From NCBI GenBank assembly GCA_017959005.1, contig JAGDBO010000009.1, positions 62,001 to 126,000 on the forward strand: DNA of 64,000 nucleotides, written 5' to 3'. The stretch is from Bacteroidales bacterium. GTDB lineage: Bacteria; Bacteroidota; Bacteroidia; Bacteroidales; UBA932. Both the position numbers and the translations under genes were made by a program. Below, in pieces: positions 9,578-18,334 of this stretch. Numbering within the stretch: position 1 is the first letter of the stretch; every line of letters starts with the position of its first letter. The notes under the pieces are model-generated. The model worked only from the letters and a program-made list of their open reading frames with translations, ran no database searches and was not told the DNA's origin.

Positions 9578-10171
9578 ATGGATGAGAAGTATTTTGTACA
9601 CCCAACAGCGGTGATAGATGAGGGTTGTTCCATTGGTGAGGGAACAAAGATCTGGCACTTTTCTCACATTATGAGCGGTGCCGTTGTGGGTGAGGGCTGC
9701 AACATTGGGCAGAATGTGGTTATCTCTCCGGGTGTTACTCTGGGGAAGAACTGCAAGGTGCAGAACAATGTATCTGTCTATACCGGAGTAAGTTGCGCAG
9801 ATGACGTTTTTCTTGGACCTTCCTGCGTCTTTACAAATGTGATTAATCCGCGCAGTGCGGTCAACCGCAAAAACGCTTATAAAGAGACCTTTGTGGGTAA
9901 GGGTGCAACCATTGGTGCAAATGCTACCATTGTATGCGGCAATAACATAGGGGAATATGCCTTTATTGGTGCGGGGTGCGTTGTAACAAAGGACATCCTT
10001 CCGTACGCTCTTGTTGTGGGAAATCCTTCACGTCAAATTGGTTGGATGAGCCGTTACGGCTGCCGTCTGAACTTTAAGAAGGAGAAGGACGGTTCTATGA
10101 TTGCGGTGTGCCAAGAGAGCGGTGAGCGCTACCGTCTCTACAATAACACAGTCTATAAAATCGAAGAATAA
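9578..10171 (+). CDS. Left-handed beta-helix N-acetyltransferase, WbpD/WlbB-like
   Basis: This 197-residue protein consists mostly of hexapeptide repeats ([24 protein letters not shown]). It contains the family block F-T-N-V-I-N-P-R-S near residues 87-95, the A-T-I-V-C-G turn near 112-117 and a [10 protein letters not shown] end. WbpD/WlbB enzymes acetylate the 3-amino group of UDP-2-acetamido-3-amino-sugars during O-antigen sugar synthesis. No partner dehydrogenase or aminotransferase gene is adjacent, so it is an orphan here. TAACTTTG at 9549-9556 could be its own -7 box. Confidence 0.8.
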   Translation: MDEKYFVHPTAVIDEGCSIGEGTKIWHFSHIMSGAVVGEGCNIGQNVVISPGVTLGKNCKVQNNVSVYTGVSCADDVFLGPSCVFTNVINPRSAVNRKNAYKETFVGKGATIGANATIVCGNNIGEYAFIGAGCVVTKDILPYALVVGNPSRQIGWMSRYGCRLNFKKEKDGSMIAVCQESGERYRLYNNTVYKIEE

Positions 10172-10172
10172 C

Positions 10173-11096
10173 CTATAGCGCCAGACCTTTCTTCTCCGCC
10201 CAGCCACGTGCATAAGTAGCAAAGCCGGGGATCTCTTTGCCGGCAGCCTGGGCAATGCAGTACCTTCTTGTAGGCGGTGTCTGATCCTGCAACTCGGTTA
10301 TGTTTACCGGCGTAACTATATTGCTATTCAGCATTTTGGCAACCTGGCTCTTCCAGAAGAATCCAATTAACGGATAGGTGGTTCCTTTGTTTCCGGAGCC
10401 GTATTCAGCCATAAATCTGAGAGCGGAGGTTGGGTCTTTCATTGTGGCGGCAACGGTTAGGTTGTTGAGGTTGTGCCCGGAGTTGGAGATTATGGAGGTT
10501 ATCTCTGCACTAGTCTCAGGATCACCGTCGTAGAGCAGGAGTTTGGTCTCCTGTAGATCATAGTAGAGGTCACTCTTTACAGGTGAGGAGGTAAGGGCAA
10601 TGAGTCTGTCCGTAAAGAAACCGCCGGCCTCCTCTTCCGGTGTTGGAGGAGTATGTGAAACGGTAATGCCTACGTTTACCTGCTGGTTCTTTACAGCATC
10701 GTTTATCTCTTTTAGCTTCAGAATCTTATGGTAGATGGTGGCCTTTGGAGAGAGGCGGCAGTAGTCTGCCGTGAAATCCGGGAATATGCCGTAGTAGATT
10801 GGCTCGGGTACTCCAATGGTGAATACTCCCTCCGCCACGTTGGAGAGCAAAATGCTCTCTTGCTCAATCTCCTTATAAATTGAAAGTATTTTTTTTGCTC
10901 TCTCCAGAAAGATTTCTCCGCTATAGGTTAGGGTAAATCTGTTGCCTTTGCGGGAAAGAAGCTGAAGGCCGTACTGTTCCTCTAAAAGCTTGATATGGTG
11001 CGTTACAGCGGGCTGTGTTATGTTCAGCTTCTCTGCCGCCCTGGAGTAGTTTAGCTCCTCTGCAGCTGTTACAAAAACCTTAAGTCTGAAATCCAT
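10173..11096 (-). CDS. LysR-family transcriptional regulator
   Basis: This 307-residue protein has an N-terminal winged helix-turn-helix (residues 1-60, with N-Y-S-R-A-A-E-K-L-N-I-T-Q-P-A-V-T) and a periplasmic-binding-protein-like effector domain from about residue 90. It has the normal LTTR length. It is convergent with the acetyltransferase (stops one base apart) and divergent from the XRE-cupin gene. LTTRs often control the divergent neighbour, so regulation of the XRE-cupin/acyl-CoA synthetase pair is a reasonable inference. A TATCTTTG box (11101-11108, minus) lies four bases before its ATG. Confidence 0.88.
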   Translation of the reverse strand: MDFRLKVFVTAAEELNYSRAAEKLNITQPAVTHHIKLLEEQYGLQLLSRKGNRFTLTYSGEIFLERAKKILSIYKEIEQESILLSNVAEGVFTIGVPEPIYYGIFPDFTADYCRLSPKATIYHKILKLKEINDAVKNQQVNVGITVSHTPPTPEEEAGGFFTDRLIALTSSPVKSDLYYDLQETKLLLYDGDPETSAEITSIISNSGHNLNNLTVAATMKDPTSALRFMAEYGSGNKGTTYPLIGFFWKSQVAKMLNSNIVTPVNITELQDQTPPTRRYCIAQAAGKEIPGFATYARGWAEKKGLAL

Positions 11097-11186
11097 AAAG
11101 CAAAGATAATAATTTTGGTTAGCATATTTTTTGCTTACATATCATAAATTATTACTATTATTGCTGAAATTTTTAAGGAAAGTACC

Positions 11187-11762
11187 ATGGACAAGATTGA
11201 AACAAAGATTGGAGACCGCATTAAATCTGCCAGAAAAGCAAAGAAAATCAGTGTGGGAGATGTGAAGGATAAAACAGGGATTGATGATGCTTTCTTAAAA
11301 AGGCTTGAAAATGACAACTTTACACCAACAATTGGTGATGTTGATAAAATTTCAAAGGTTTTGGGTATAAGACCGGGAACTTTCCTGGACGGTGAGGAGG
11401 ATCTGAAACCGGTTGTTTCTTCCGTAAATACAGGCAGAAGAATTCCTGCTCTGCGTAAGCTCAGAGAGGAGAGTCCGTTCATGCATTTTTACTCTCTCTG
11501 TTTTGACAAGAAAAACCGTCAGATGGATGCCTATATGATTGAAATGGAGCCTTATACCGGCCCTAAGAGTCATTCATCTCATGAGGGAGAGGAGTTCATT
11601 TATGTTATGGAGGGAAAGGTTGAGGTTCAGTACGGAAAGAGGACATACATCTTAAAGGCCGGTGACACAATCTATTATGATTCCATAGTTCCACATTATG
11701 TGGGCTCCGCATACAAGACAAAGCCGGCTAAAGTGCTTACAGTTATTTATTTCCCAGCATAA
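11187..11762 (+). CDS. XRE-cupin transcriptional regulator
   Basis: This 191-residue two-domain protein has an N-terminal Cro/C1 helix-turn-helix at residues 5-65 (I-K-S-A-R-K-A-K-K-I-S-V-G-D-V) and a C-terminal cupin barrel at about 115-185. The cupin contains H-S-S-H-E-G-E-E-F-I-Y-V-M-E-G-K-V, the first cupin motif with His, His and Glu ligands, and later D-S-I-V-P-H-Y. Such proteins sense a small molecule in the cupin and control a neighbouring gene. The acyl-CoA synthetase begins 12 bases after its stop, so the pair probably forms one operon; this pairing is common in Bacteroidales. Confidence 0.88.
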   Translation: MDKIETKIGDRIKSARKAKKISVGDVKDKTGIDDAFLKRLENDNFTPTIGDVDKISKVLGIRPGTFLDGEEDLKPVVSSVNTGRRIPALRKLREESPFMHFYSLCFDKKNRQMDAYMIEMEPYTGPKSHSSHEGEEFIYVMEGKVEVQYGKRTYILKAGDTIYYDSIVPHYVGSAYKTKPAKVLTVIYFPA

Positions 11763-11774
11763 CAAATCTTTAAA

Positions 11775-13556
11775 ATGAGAGAATCCGCTAAGAGAGTCCG
11801 TCCGGTTAAAAATACCGGAAGAGGACAGACAGTTGAGCAGATAAAGAAAAGTTCCAATAAGATTCTTGCAGAGATTCAGAAAAGACTACGCCGCAAGAGC
11901 AAGCAACTGCCTCTAAGCGAACTCACTATAGGTCAGTGGATGGAGAAATGGGCCACTGAGACTCCGGACAAGGAGGCTATAGTCTATTCAGACAGAGATT
12001 TACGTTTTACATACAAGCAGTTCAATCAGAGAATTGACACCATGGCCAAGGGTCTGATTGGCATTGGTGTTACCAGAGGAACCCACGTGGGAATCTGGGC
12101 TACCAACGTACCGGACTGGCTTACAATAATGTACGCCTGCAGCAAGATTGGAGCGGTAAGCGTTACCGTCAACACCAACTACCAGCAGAGCGAGTTGGAG
12201 TATCTCTGCAAGGATGCTGACTTGCACACTCTCTGTGTTATAGACAGGGATAGGGATACAGACTATTTGAGTATGGTCTATCAGATGCTGCCGGAGCTAC
12301 GCACCTGCCCCCGCGGAGAGCTTAAGAGTGAGAGGTTTCCGTGCCTGAAGAATGTTGTTTATATTGGTCAGGAAAAGTTCCGTGGAATGTATAACACCCA
12401 GGAACTTATGATTCTGGGAGAAAATACCGGAGATTCTCTTCTCAACGGACTCAAGGAAAAGACCAATTGTCTTGATGTGGTAAACATGCAGTATACCTCC
12501 GGAACAACTGGTTTTCCAAAGGGCGTAATGTTAACTCATTACAACATTACCAACAACGGATTCCTGACGGGCGAGCACATGCGTTTTACCTCAGAGGATA
12601 AACTCTGCTGCTGCGTGCCACTCTTCCACTGCTTTGGCATTGTGCTGGCTACAATGAACGTGCTTACTCACGGCTGTACTCAGGTAATGGTGGAACGCTT
12701 TGATCCTCTGGTAGTTCTGGCTTCCATTCACAAAGAGAGATGTACCTCCGTTTACGGAGTTCCTACAATGTACATAGCAATGCTTAACCATCCTATGTTT
12801 GATATGTTCAACCTCAGGAGTCTGCGAGTAGGCATAATGGCGGGCGCCCTCTGTCCTATTGAACTTATGAAGGAGGTTGAGGAGAAGATGTTTATGAGGG
12901 TGACCAGCGTTTACGGTCTTACCGAGGCCTCTCCGGGAATGACTCACACAAGATTTGAGCAGACGTTTGAAGAACGTTGTACCACAGTTGGTTACGAGTT
13001 TGAACATACGGAAGTTAAGATTATAGATCCGGAGACCGGACACTTCTGCAAGCAGGGTGAAGTTGGAGAGTTCTGCAACCGCGGATACAACACAATGAAG
13101 GGTTACTACAATAATCCGGAGGCAACGGCTGAGGCTATTGACAAGGACGGCTGGCTCCATTCAGGAGACCTGGGAGTGTTGGACGAGGATGGTAACTTCA
13201 GAGTAACAGGCCGTATTAAGGATATGATAATCAGAGGCGGAGAAAATATCTACCCAAGAGAGATTGAGGAGTTCCTTTACAAACTTCCTGGCGTTAAGGA
13301 TGTACAGGTTGCCGGCATTCCTTCCAAGAGATACGGAGAACAGGTTGCCGCTTACATTATTCCGGCCGAGGGTGCAAACCTCACAGAGGAGATTGTAAAA
13401 GACTTCTGTTTTGGAAAAATAGCACGCTTTAAGATTCCTAAATACGTTCTCTTTGTTGAGGAGTATCCTCTTACCGGCAGCGGCAAGATTCAGAAATTCA
13501 AACTGAAAGACATTGGTCTCAAGATGCTTCACGAGCAAGGGGTAAAGATTGAATAG
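11775..13556 (+). CDS. AMP-binding acyl-CoA synthetase
   Basis: This 593-residue ANL-superfamily enzyme activates a carboxylic acid with ATP and loads it onto CoA. The P-loop-like motif is [12 protein letters not shown] (residues 239-250). Y-G-L-T-E-A-S-P lies near 379-386, G-W-L-H-S-G-D-L-G near 459-467 and the C-terminal lysine motif G-S-G-K-I-Q-K-F near 570-577. The region resembles medium/long-chain fatty-acid-CoA ligases. The first 45 residues are an unusual, very basic extension before the conserved core, which starts near L-T-I-G-Q-W. No ATG lies between the extension and that core, so at least part of it should be translated. Confidence 0.87.
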   Translation: MRESAKRVRPVKNTGRGQTVEQIKKSSNKILAEIQKRLRRKSKQLPLSELTIGQWMEKWATETPDKEAIVYSDRDLRFTYKQFNQRIDTMAKGLIGIGVTRGTHVGIWATNVPDWLTIMYACSKIGAVSVTVNTNYQQSELEYLCKDADLHTLCVIDRDRDTDYLSMVYQMLPELRTCPRGELKSERFPCLKNVVYIGQEKFRGMYNTQELMILGENTGDSLLNGLKEKTNCLDVVNMQYTSGTTGFPKGVMLTHYNITNNGFLTGEHMRFTSEDKLCCCVPLFHCFGIVLATMNVLTHGCTQVMVERFDPLVVLASIHKERCTSVYGVPTMYIAMLNHPMFDMFNLRSLRVGIMAGALCPIELMKEVEEKMFMRVTSVYGLTEASPGMTHTRFEQTFEERCTTVGYEFEHTEVKIIDPETGHFCKQGEVGEFCNRGYNTMKGYYNNPEATAEAIDKDGWLHSGDLGVLDEDGNFRVTGRIKDMIIRGGENIYPREIEEFLYKLPGVKDVQVAGIPSKRYGEQVAAYIIPAEGANLTEEIVKDFCFGKIARFKIPKYVLFVEEYPLTGSGKIQKFKLKDIGLKMLHEQGVKIE

Positions 13557-13581
13557 GGTGAGATAGTTCGTCACATACAAC

Positions 13582-13617
13582 AAAAAAAGAGAGCTGCGTT
13601 TGCAACTCTCTTTTTTT
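13582..13617. terminator. Bidirectional rho-independent terminator
   Basis: A 15-base stem with one mismatch (A-run plus GAGAGCTGC, pairing with GCAACTCTC plus T-run) is flanked by A and T tracts, so it can act in both directions. It separates the plus-strand acyl-CoA synthetase from the minus-strand tRNA-Asp. Confidence 0.85.
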
Positions 13618-13618
13618 G

Positions 13619-13693
13619 CGGTGCGTACGAGGCTCGAACTCGTGACCTCCTGCGTGACAGGCAGGCATTCTAACCAAACTGAACTAACGCACC
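13619..13693 (-). tRNA. tRNA-Asp (anticodon GTC)
   Basis: Read on the minus strand, the 75-base gene has acceptor arms GGTGCGT and ACGCACC, discriminator G, anticodon stem CCTGC/GCAGG with loop CTGTCAC (anticodon GTC), and TTCGAGC in the T loop. CCA is not encoded. A terminator follows directly. Confidence 0.97.
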
Positions 13694-13708
13694 TTTTGTT
13701 TGGGAGTG

Positions 13709-13738
13709 CAAATATAGATAACTTTTTTTATTCTGCAA
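13709..13738 (-). promoter_or_regulatory. Promoter of tRNA-Asp
   Basis: On the minus strand TTG (13736-13738) is followed after 19 bases by TATATTTG (13709-13716), which fits the Bacteroides -33/-7 promoter. The tRNA 5' end lies 15 bases further on. Confidence 0.65.
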
Positions 13739-13752
13739 GTCCTATTTGAGAA

Positions 13753-14310
13753 TTATTTGAAGAAGGAAAAGTGGACGTTTCCGTAGTGGCGTTCCTTCAC
13801 AAAGTGAGGATGGTTGGAAAAGTCATATTCTGCTCCGTGCTCCAGGATAAAATAGCATTCTGCGCGTTGTTCAGCAGCCTCCTGAACAAGGATTGCAGGT
13901 TGGTGGGCGAAGATTTTATCCGGTAGTGTATCCAATCCTTCCAGCTGGTAGGGAGGGTCTGCAAAGATGAAGTCAAAATCTCTGTTGCAGAGTTCCAGAA
14001 AATCAAAGACGTTGCAATGAACAGTCCTTATGGTTTTTATGCCCAGGCTGCGGTGCATCTTGCTGATGAAGGTGGCGTTTTTGCGGTTCATTTCAACGCA
14101 CACGGCTTCAGCTCCGCCTCTGGAGATGAACTCTGCGCTAATGCTTCCGGTTCCTCCAAACAGGTCTAAGAGCGAGCGGTTTGCAAAGTCAAACTCGTTC
14201 TCCAGAATGTTGAACAATCCCTCTTTTGCAAAGTCTGTGGTTGGTCTTGCAGGATAGCCTGCAGGCGGCATTATGGTTTTGCCCTTCAGATATCCGCCTA
14301 TAATTCTCAT
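13753..14310 (-). CDS. rsmD: 16S rRNA (guanine-N2)-methyltransferase RsmD
   Basis: This 185-residue SAM-dependent methyltransferase is expected to methylate G966 of 16S rRNA. It starts M-R-I-I-G-G-Y-L-K-G-K, the typical RsmD opening, followed by R-P-T-T-D-F-A-K-E-G-L-F-N. The SAM-binding motif is L-D-L-F-G-G-T-G near residues 48-55 and the catalytic motif D-P-P-Y is near 117-120. Its ATG overlaps the stop of the DUF3822 gene by four bases, so the pair is translationally coupled, an arrangement common in Bacteroidota. Confidence 0.92.
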   Translation of the reverse strand: MRIIGGYLKGKTIMPPAGYPARPTTDFAKEGLFNILENEFDFANRSLLDLFGGTGSISAEFISRGGAEAVCVEMNRKNATFISKMHRSLGIKTIRTVHCNVFDFLELCNRDFDFIFADPPYQLEGLDTLPDKIFAHQPAILVQEAAEQRAECYFILEHGAEYDFSNHPHFVKERHYGNVHFSFFK

Positions 14311-14816
14311 AAGCAGATTTTTATCTCTTTAACGTAATCCTTAAGGCGCCTAAGTTCCTCATCCGTAGTCTTGCCGTAGAGGTTTACCGTGGTCTGCTGA
14401 GGGTTTATCTGGCTCTTTCTCAGCAGTTCCAGCATATAGTAGATGGCGCTTCCGAAATCTACGGTGTGGTAGCTGTTGGCAAGGATAAGCCTCTCTCCCT
14501 CCGCCAGAAGAAGGGTGGTCTTCTTTCTTGTGATGTCAAAGTCCAGGATTAACTTGTTGTGTTCCTTAATCTTGGAGAGAGATTTAAGGTGTTTTAAAAC
14601 GGTGGGCTTGAGTGAGGCCATTGGGGAGAGGGCCTGATTATGCTCTCTTTCCCAGCAATATACAAGGGTGGCGTTATACTCGGGAACATCCTCCGTAAAG
14701 ACTTCCGTCTCTTGCGGGAGGTTGAATAACTCCACAAGAATCTGCTGCAGAGACATTTTAAGGCTGCCCTCTGCAGGTACTAGCGTGAAGAGTGATGTAG
14801 GTGAGTAATCTGCCAT
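14307..14816 (-). CDS. DUF3822 family protein (short)
   Basis: This 169-residue protein of unknown function was recognised mainly by its coupling to rsmD and by the Y-N-A-T-L-V-Y-C and N-L-Y-G-K-T motifs. DUF3822 proteins have an actin-like or ROK-like look, but no biochemical role is known to me. From memory most members are nearer 250 residues. A terminator hairpin directly upstream argues against a missed upstream start, so it may be a shortened form. A TATCTTTG box (14824-14831, minus) ends seven bases before its ATG. Confidence 0.65.
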   Translation of the reverse strand: MADYSPTSLFTLVPAEGSLKMSLQQILVELFNLPQETEVFTEDVPEYNATLVYCWEREHNQALSPMASLKPTVLKHLKSLSKIKEHNKLILDFDITRKKTTLLLAEGERLILANSYHTVDFGSAIYYMLELLRKSQINPQQTTVNLYGKTTDEELRRLKDYVKEIKICL

Positions 14817-14823
14817 AGTTTTA

Positions 14824-14831
14824 CAAAGATA
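14824..14831 (-). promoter_or_regulatory. Probable -7 box of the DUF3822-rsmD pair
   Basis: The minus strand reads TATCTTTG (TAnnTTTG) just after the terminator of the preceding gene. Its upstream element would fall inside that hairpin, and no clear TTTG is visible there. Confidence 0.4.
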
Positions 14832-14832
14832 A

Positions 14833-14863
14833 AAAAAAGAGGGCGCTTAACACCCTCTTTTTT
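14833..14863. terminator. Terminator after the membrane-anchored hypothetical gene
   Basis: An 11-base stem (A-run plus GAGGG, pairing with CCCTC plus T-run) surrounds a nine-base loop. On the minus strand it ends in a run of T. It terminates the gene at 14892-15572 before DUF3822. Confidence 0.8.
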
Positions 14864-14891
14864 GTTTCTTCTGCAATTTGAATGCAGTTTT

Positions 14892-15572
14892 TTACTCCCA
14901 GTTACCTGCGTTGTTGTTAGGAGAATCAATGCTACCAACCTTAATACCAGGGAATTTAGAGATGTTCTCTCTCTCTGCGTTAAGGTTGACAATAAGCTGA
15001 TGATCCATTCCGCGGAGGAGGTCATTGAAAGGAATAGATGCCTCAAACAGAGGAACGTCAACCCCGGAAACCTGCTTTACAACAGACTTCATCTCAATCA
15101 TCTTACCGCCTGAGAATGGGATAACTCCAATTGAATCAATGTTAAAGTCCTCTCTCTTGAGGAGGGTGTCCTTAACAAGGATGTCGCTAGGAAGTGAGAA
15201 TACCAGGTTGTGGTCTCCCTTAAGATAGAGCTCATAGAGTCCCTTATCTGTAATGCCCTTGTGAGCCTTCTTTACAGCCTCTGTGTGAGCCATCATAACT
15301 GAGTCATTGGCACTACCCATCTGCTTTACGATAGTCATCTTGCCGTTCTTATAAAAATCTATAAGAGAGTCAATTGCAGTGGCGAATTTACCATACTTGT
15401 TCTTGTAAGCAACCTGGAGCGTACGGATATCCTTAAGCTTCTGAATTGCAAACTCACTTCTGAAATCTTTCTCCTTGTTAAAGGCGATAGGTTTTCTGAT
15501 TCCGCTGTAAATCAACCATGCAAGGAGCAGGATGATGATAGGGAGAATAACAACTGTTAATAATTTTTTCAT
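14892..15572 (-). CDS. Conserved hypothetical membrane-anchored protein
   Basis: I do not recognise a named family. The 226-residue protein has one N-terminal transmembrane helix (about residues 4-23, rich in Ile/Leu/Val) and then a soluble, charged domain. The stretch L-K-D-I-R-T-L-Q-V-A-Y-K-N-K-Y-G-K-F near residues 46-63 recalls proteins I have seen in Bacteroidota as conserved hypotheticals. It has its own promoter (TTG, 20 bases, TACTTTTG at 15614-15644) and its own terminator, so it is a single-gene unit. Orientation of the soluble domain (probably periplasmic) is inferred. Confidence 0.7.
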   Translation of the reverse strand: MKKLLTVVILPIIILLLAWLIYSGIRKPIAFNKEKDFRSEFAIQKLKDIRTLQVAYKNKYGKFATAIDSLIDFYKNGKMTIVKQMGSANDSVMMAHTEAVKKAHKGITDKGLYELYLKGDHNLVFSLPSDILVKDTLLKREDFNIDSIGVIPFSGGKMIEMKSVVKQVSGVDVPLFEASIPFNDLLRGMDHQLIVNLNAERENISKFPGIKVGSIDSPNNNAGNWE

Positions 15573-15613
15573 ATACGTGACTATTATTTTATCCGTAGTT
15601 TAAATATCAGAGA

Positions 15614-15644
15614 CAAAAGTAAAAAAAATCTTCTCATCAAGCAA
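15614..15644 (-). promoter_or_regulatory. Promoter of the membrane-anchored hypothetical gene
   Basis: On the minus strand TTG (15642-15644) precedes TACTTTTG (15614-15621) by 20 bases. It faces away from a plus-strand TAATTTTG box at 15653-15660, which probably serves the DHH phosphoesterase gene, so two divergent promoters sit within about 50 bases. Confidence 0.5.
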
Positions 15645-15652
15645 TATATTTT

Positions 15653-15660
15653 TAATTTTG
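15653..15660 (+). promoter_or_regulatory. Probable -7 box of the nrnA-like operon
   Basis: TAATTTTG matches TAnnTTTG, 14 bases before the ATG at 15675. No clear -33 element is seen at the usual distance. Confidence 0.4.
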
Positions 15661-15674
15661 CAGGGGATATTGAT

Positions 15675-16706
15675 ATGATAGTAACAAAGGAGAGTGCCCG
15701 GGCCTTCAAAGCTATGGTCCTGGCGGCAAAAAAGGTAGTGATAGTGGGTCATCTTCATCCGGACGGGGACTGCGTAGGTTCCGTTACGGGCATGAAGAGT
15801 TGGATTCGCTCGCTCTGCCCTGCGGAGTGCTCCATTGTGCTTCCAAACGTAACTCCGGACTATCTGAACTTTTTGGATCCAAATGGGGAGATTGTCTATT
15901 TCTTTGACAATAAGGAGAAAGGAGTGGAACTCATTGGGGGTGCGGATTTAATCATCGCGATGGATTTTAACACCCTCTCCCGCACCGAGTGGATGAAAGA
16001 ATATATTGCCTCCAGCTCCGCCAAAAAAGTGCTGATAGACCACCACCCATCTCCGGAGGCCTTTGCAGACCTTACCATATCTACCACTGAAATCTCCTCA
16101 GCCTCAGAGCTTACCTGGTGGCTGCTGAAGGAGATAGGGGAGGAGATTCCTATGGAGAGCTGCGTCTCTCTCTACACCGGTATGATGACAGATACCAACA
16201 ACTTCTCCAACTCTGTATTCGCCTCCACCTTCCTGATGGCCTCCCAGATTGAGGAGCGTAAGGTGGACCGTGAGTGGATTCAGATGAAGGTGCTGAACAG
16301 TTTTTCTGAGAGCCGTATGAGGCTGATGGGCAAGATGTTGCTGGAGAATATGAAGGTTTATCCTCACCTTAAGGCTGCGGTGATGGTGATGGATAAAAAG
16401 ACGCAGAGTGAGTTCAACTACAAGGAGGGAGACTCCGAGGGGTTTGTAAATCTGCCTCTGAAGATAGCGGATGTGGAAGTTTCCGGCTTTTTTACGGAGA
16501 CTCAAAACTATATTAAAGTATCTTTGCGCTCCAAAGGTGCCGTCTCTGTAAATGCCCTATCCAGAAGGTTTTTCAACGGCGGCGGGCATGAGAGGGCTGC
16601 CGGCGGAAGGATTTTCATACCGGTGGAGCAGGTGGAAGAGTACTTTGAAAAGTCGCTGGAGAGCTTTCTGAAGGAGATTAACGGCACACCTTTTGATACA
16701 AAATGA
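15675..16706 (+). CDS. DHH-family phosphoesterase, NrnA-like
   Basis: This 343-residue protein has the DHH domain (H-L-H-P-D-G-D-C-V-G-S near residues 26-36, A-M-D-F-N near 94-98 and D-H-H-P-S near 121-125) and the DHHA1 domain with F-N-G-G-G-H-E-R-A-A-G-G near 299-310. NrnA-type enzymes degrade nanoRNA and dephosphorylate 3'-phosphoadenosine 5'-phosphate using Mn2+. Metal-site residues are intact. Its stop overlaps the start of the first FKBP lipoprotein (ATGA), so it leads an operon that continues to tcdA. Choice between nanoRNase, PAP phosphatase or cyclic-dinucleotide activity is not possible here. Confidence 0.87.
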   Translation: MIVTKESARAFKAMVLAAKKVVIVGHLHPDGDCVGSVTGMKSWIRSLCPAECSIVLPNVTPDYLNFLDPNGEIVYFFDNKEKGVELIGGADLIIAMDFNTLSRTEWMKEYIASSSAKKVLIDHHPSPEAFADLTISTTEISSASELTWWLLKEIGEEIPMESCVSLYTGMMTDTNNFSNSVFASTFLMASQIEERKVDREWIQMKVLNSFSESRMRLMGKMLLENMKVYPHLKAAVMVMDKKTQSEFNYKEGDSEGFVNLPLKIADVEVSGFFTETQNYIKVSLRSKGAVSVNALSRRFFNGGGHERAAGGRIFIPVEQVEEYFEKSLESFLKEINGTPFDTK

Positions 16707-17239
16707 GACTGTTTATGAGAAGATATTGCCTTTTGCTGGTGGCTGCGGCCTTTACGGTTCTCTCCTGTGACAAGGAGGACCGCAAGAACACATATGCCAA
16801 TCAGGAGGCTGCAATAGATTCCTACGTAGCTGGATTCAGCGTTGAGAACAGGGTTGTTTACCGCAAAGGGTCCGTAAGAGTGGTAATACAGGAGGGAACC
16901 TCAGTAGATACTCTGAAGAGGGGAGATTCTCTCTATTTTTACTTCAGCGGCTACACCTTCAACTACGGCAGGGGCTCTCTCTTTGCAACTAACGTTAAGG
17001 AGGTTGCGGAGGCTGCAGATTTCTATACGGACGGTCTTCCTAAGAAGATAAAGTATGGAAGTGACGCTATGATTGAGGGGCTGAAGAACGGACTTGAGGG
17101 GATGAGAGTTGGGGAGAACAGTTACATAATGTTCTCAGGCAAATACGGTTACGGAAACCAGATTATGTTTAATATACCAAAGATGACACCGCTCTTCTTT
17201 GATATTACTATTGATAAGATTATAAAGAATGACAAATAA
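16703..17239 (+). CDS. FKBP-type peptidyl-prolyl isomerase-like lipoprotein
   Basis: This 178-residue protein has a lipoprotein signal (lipobox L-S-C-D-K, cysteine near residue 22) and a C-terminal FKBP-like fold: R-G-D-S-L-Y-F-Y-F-S-G-Y near 74-85, then M-I-E-G-L-K-N-G-L-E-G-M-R-V-G near 124-138, then a Y-G-Y-G flap. Periplasmic FKBPs assist folding of envelope proteins. The usual F-D-S-S signature after the first strand is absent and replaced by a G-R-G-S-L-F loop, so activity may be weak. It overlaps the DHH gene by four bases and is followed by a second FKBP lipoprotein. Confidence 0.8.
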   Translation: MRLFMRRYCLLLVAAAFTVLSCDKEDRKNTYANQEAAIDSYVAGFSVENRVVYRKGSVRVVIQEGTSVDTLKRGDSLYFYFSGYTFNYGRGSLFATNVKEVAEAADFYTDGLPKKIKYGSDAMIEGLKNGLEGMRVGENSYIMFSGKYGYGNQIMFNIPKMTPLFFDITIDKIIKNDK

Positions 17240-17243
17240 TAAG

Positions 17244-18323
17244 ATGAGTAAGATCAACTATCTGCTTATAGCTCTGGCCTTTACAACGCTTTTCTCCTGT
17301 GCCAGAGAGAAGGAGGAGAGCAGCCGAGAGATTCAGGAGAGAATATTGGACGCCTATATCAATACCCATTGCCCTAATGCTACAAGACTCTCTTCAGGTC
17401 TGACAATCATTCAGTTATCTGAGGGAAGCGGAGTGAAGCCGGGAGATTATGACGGAATTTACATCCACTACAACACCTTTGACCTTAACGGAACCTGCCA
17501 GAGTACTACAGACTCCCTAGAGTCTCGTCTGCTCGGAACTTATGATCCTGCAAAATATTATGGTCCTTCACTCTTCGTTTTGGACGGTACCGTTACCAAG
17601 GGTATGACTGAGCTTCTGAAGAAGATGAACAAGGGTGCTACTGCAACTGCTATCATCCCGCCTTGGCTTACAGTTGCAACTAATTCAAATACAAGCGGAT
17701 ATACGGATAAGGGACAGCAGAGTCAGGTCAGTATGATCTACAACATCAAAGCAGGTCTTGTTATTGATGATGTTGAGAAGTTCCAGATAGATTCCCTGGA
17801 GAGCTACTCCCGTCTGAACTTCATTCCCAAAATTGACTCTACAAGCAAGGGATATTATTTCCGCAACTTCATCCATCCTAACGGCGTTCCTGCAAAAGAT
17901 ACAATTGAGTCCGGTACAAAGGTAAATATCTGGTATGTAGGACGTTTGCTGGACGGATACGTATTTGATACAAACATTGCGGATACTGCAAAGAAGTATA
18001 AGATCTATGACTCTTCCAATGATTATGAGCCGCTGAGTGTTACCATGAAGGCTACCTGGGAGGAGATGGCTGAGTATTCAAACAACACCGGATCAAGTAC
18101 TTCCTCAAATGCAGAAGGTTCTCAGAGTTTTGTTCCGGGTTTCTGCCGCGCCATTAAGAGCATGACTTACAAGGATAATGCAGTTTCATTCTTTATGTCC
18201 GGTCTCGGTTACGGTTCTTCCGGAAAGATGGAGTCCGGAAAGGGTGTTCCTGAGTATGCAATGCTGAGATTTGATCTTTGGATGGGTCTTGCTACAGACA
18301 GCAGATTCCCTCCTACTAAATAG
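17244..18323 (+). CDS. Double FKBP-like lipoprotein
   Basis: I take the ATG at 17244 rather than 17229, because it gives a clean lipoprotein signal (lipobox F-S-C-A-R) and avoids overlap with the previous stop. The mature part seems to hold two FKBP-like units: residues about 55-165 (Y-D-G-I-Y-I-H-Y-N-T-F-D, later V-T-K-G-M-T-E-L-L) and about 190-350 (K-V-N-I-W-Y-V-G-R-L-L-D-G-Y-V-F-D-T-N, later Y-G-S-S-G-K and Y-A-M-L-R-F-D). The second unit is closer to active FKBPs. A Ser/Thr/Asn-rich insert lies before its C-terminal half. A role in outer-membrane or surface protein folding is inferred. Confidence 0.75.
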   Translation: MSKINYLLIALAFTTLFSCAREKEESSREIQERILDAYINTHCPNATRLSSGLTIIQLSEGSGVKPGDYDGIYIHYNTFDLNGTCQSTTDSLESRLLGTYDPAKYYGPSLFVLDGTVTKGMTELLKKMNKGATATAIIPPWLTVATNSNTSGYTDKGQQSQVSMIYNIKAGLVIDDVEKFQIDSLESYSRLNFIPKIDSTSKGYYFRNFIHPNGVPAKDTIESGTKVNIWYVGRLLDGYVFDTNIADTAKKYKIYDSSNDYEPLSVTMKATWEEMAEYSNNTGSSTSSNAEGSQSFVPGFCRAIKSMTYKDNAVSFFMSGLGYGSSGKMESGKGVPEYAMLRFDLWMGLATDSRFPPTK

Positions 18324-18334
18324 CTCCTTAAGTG

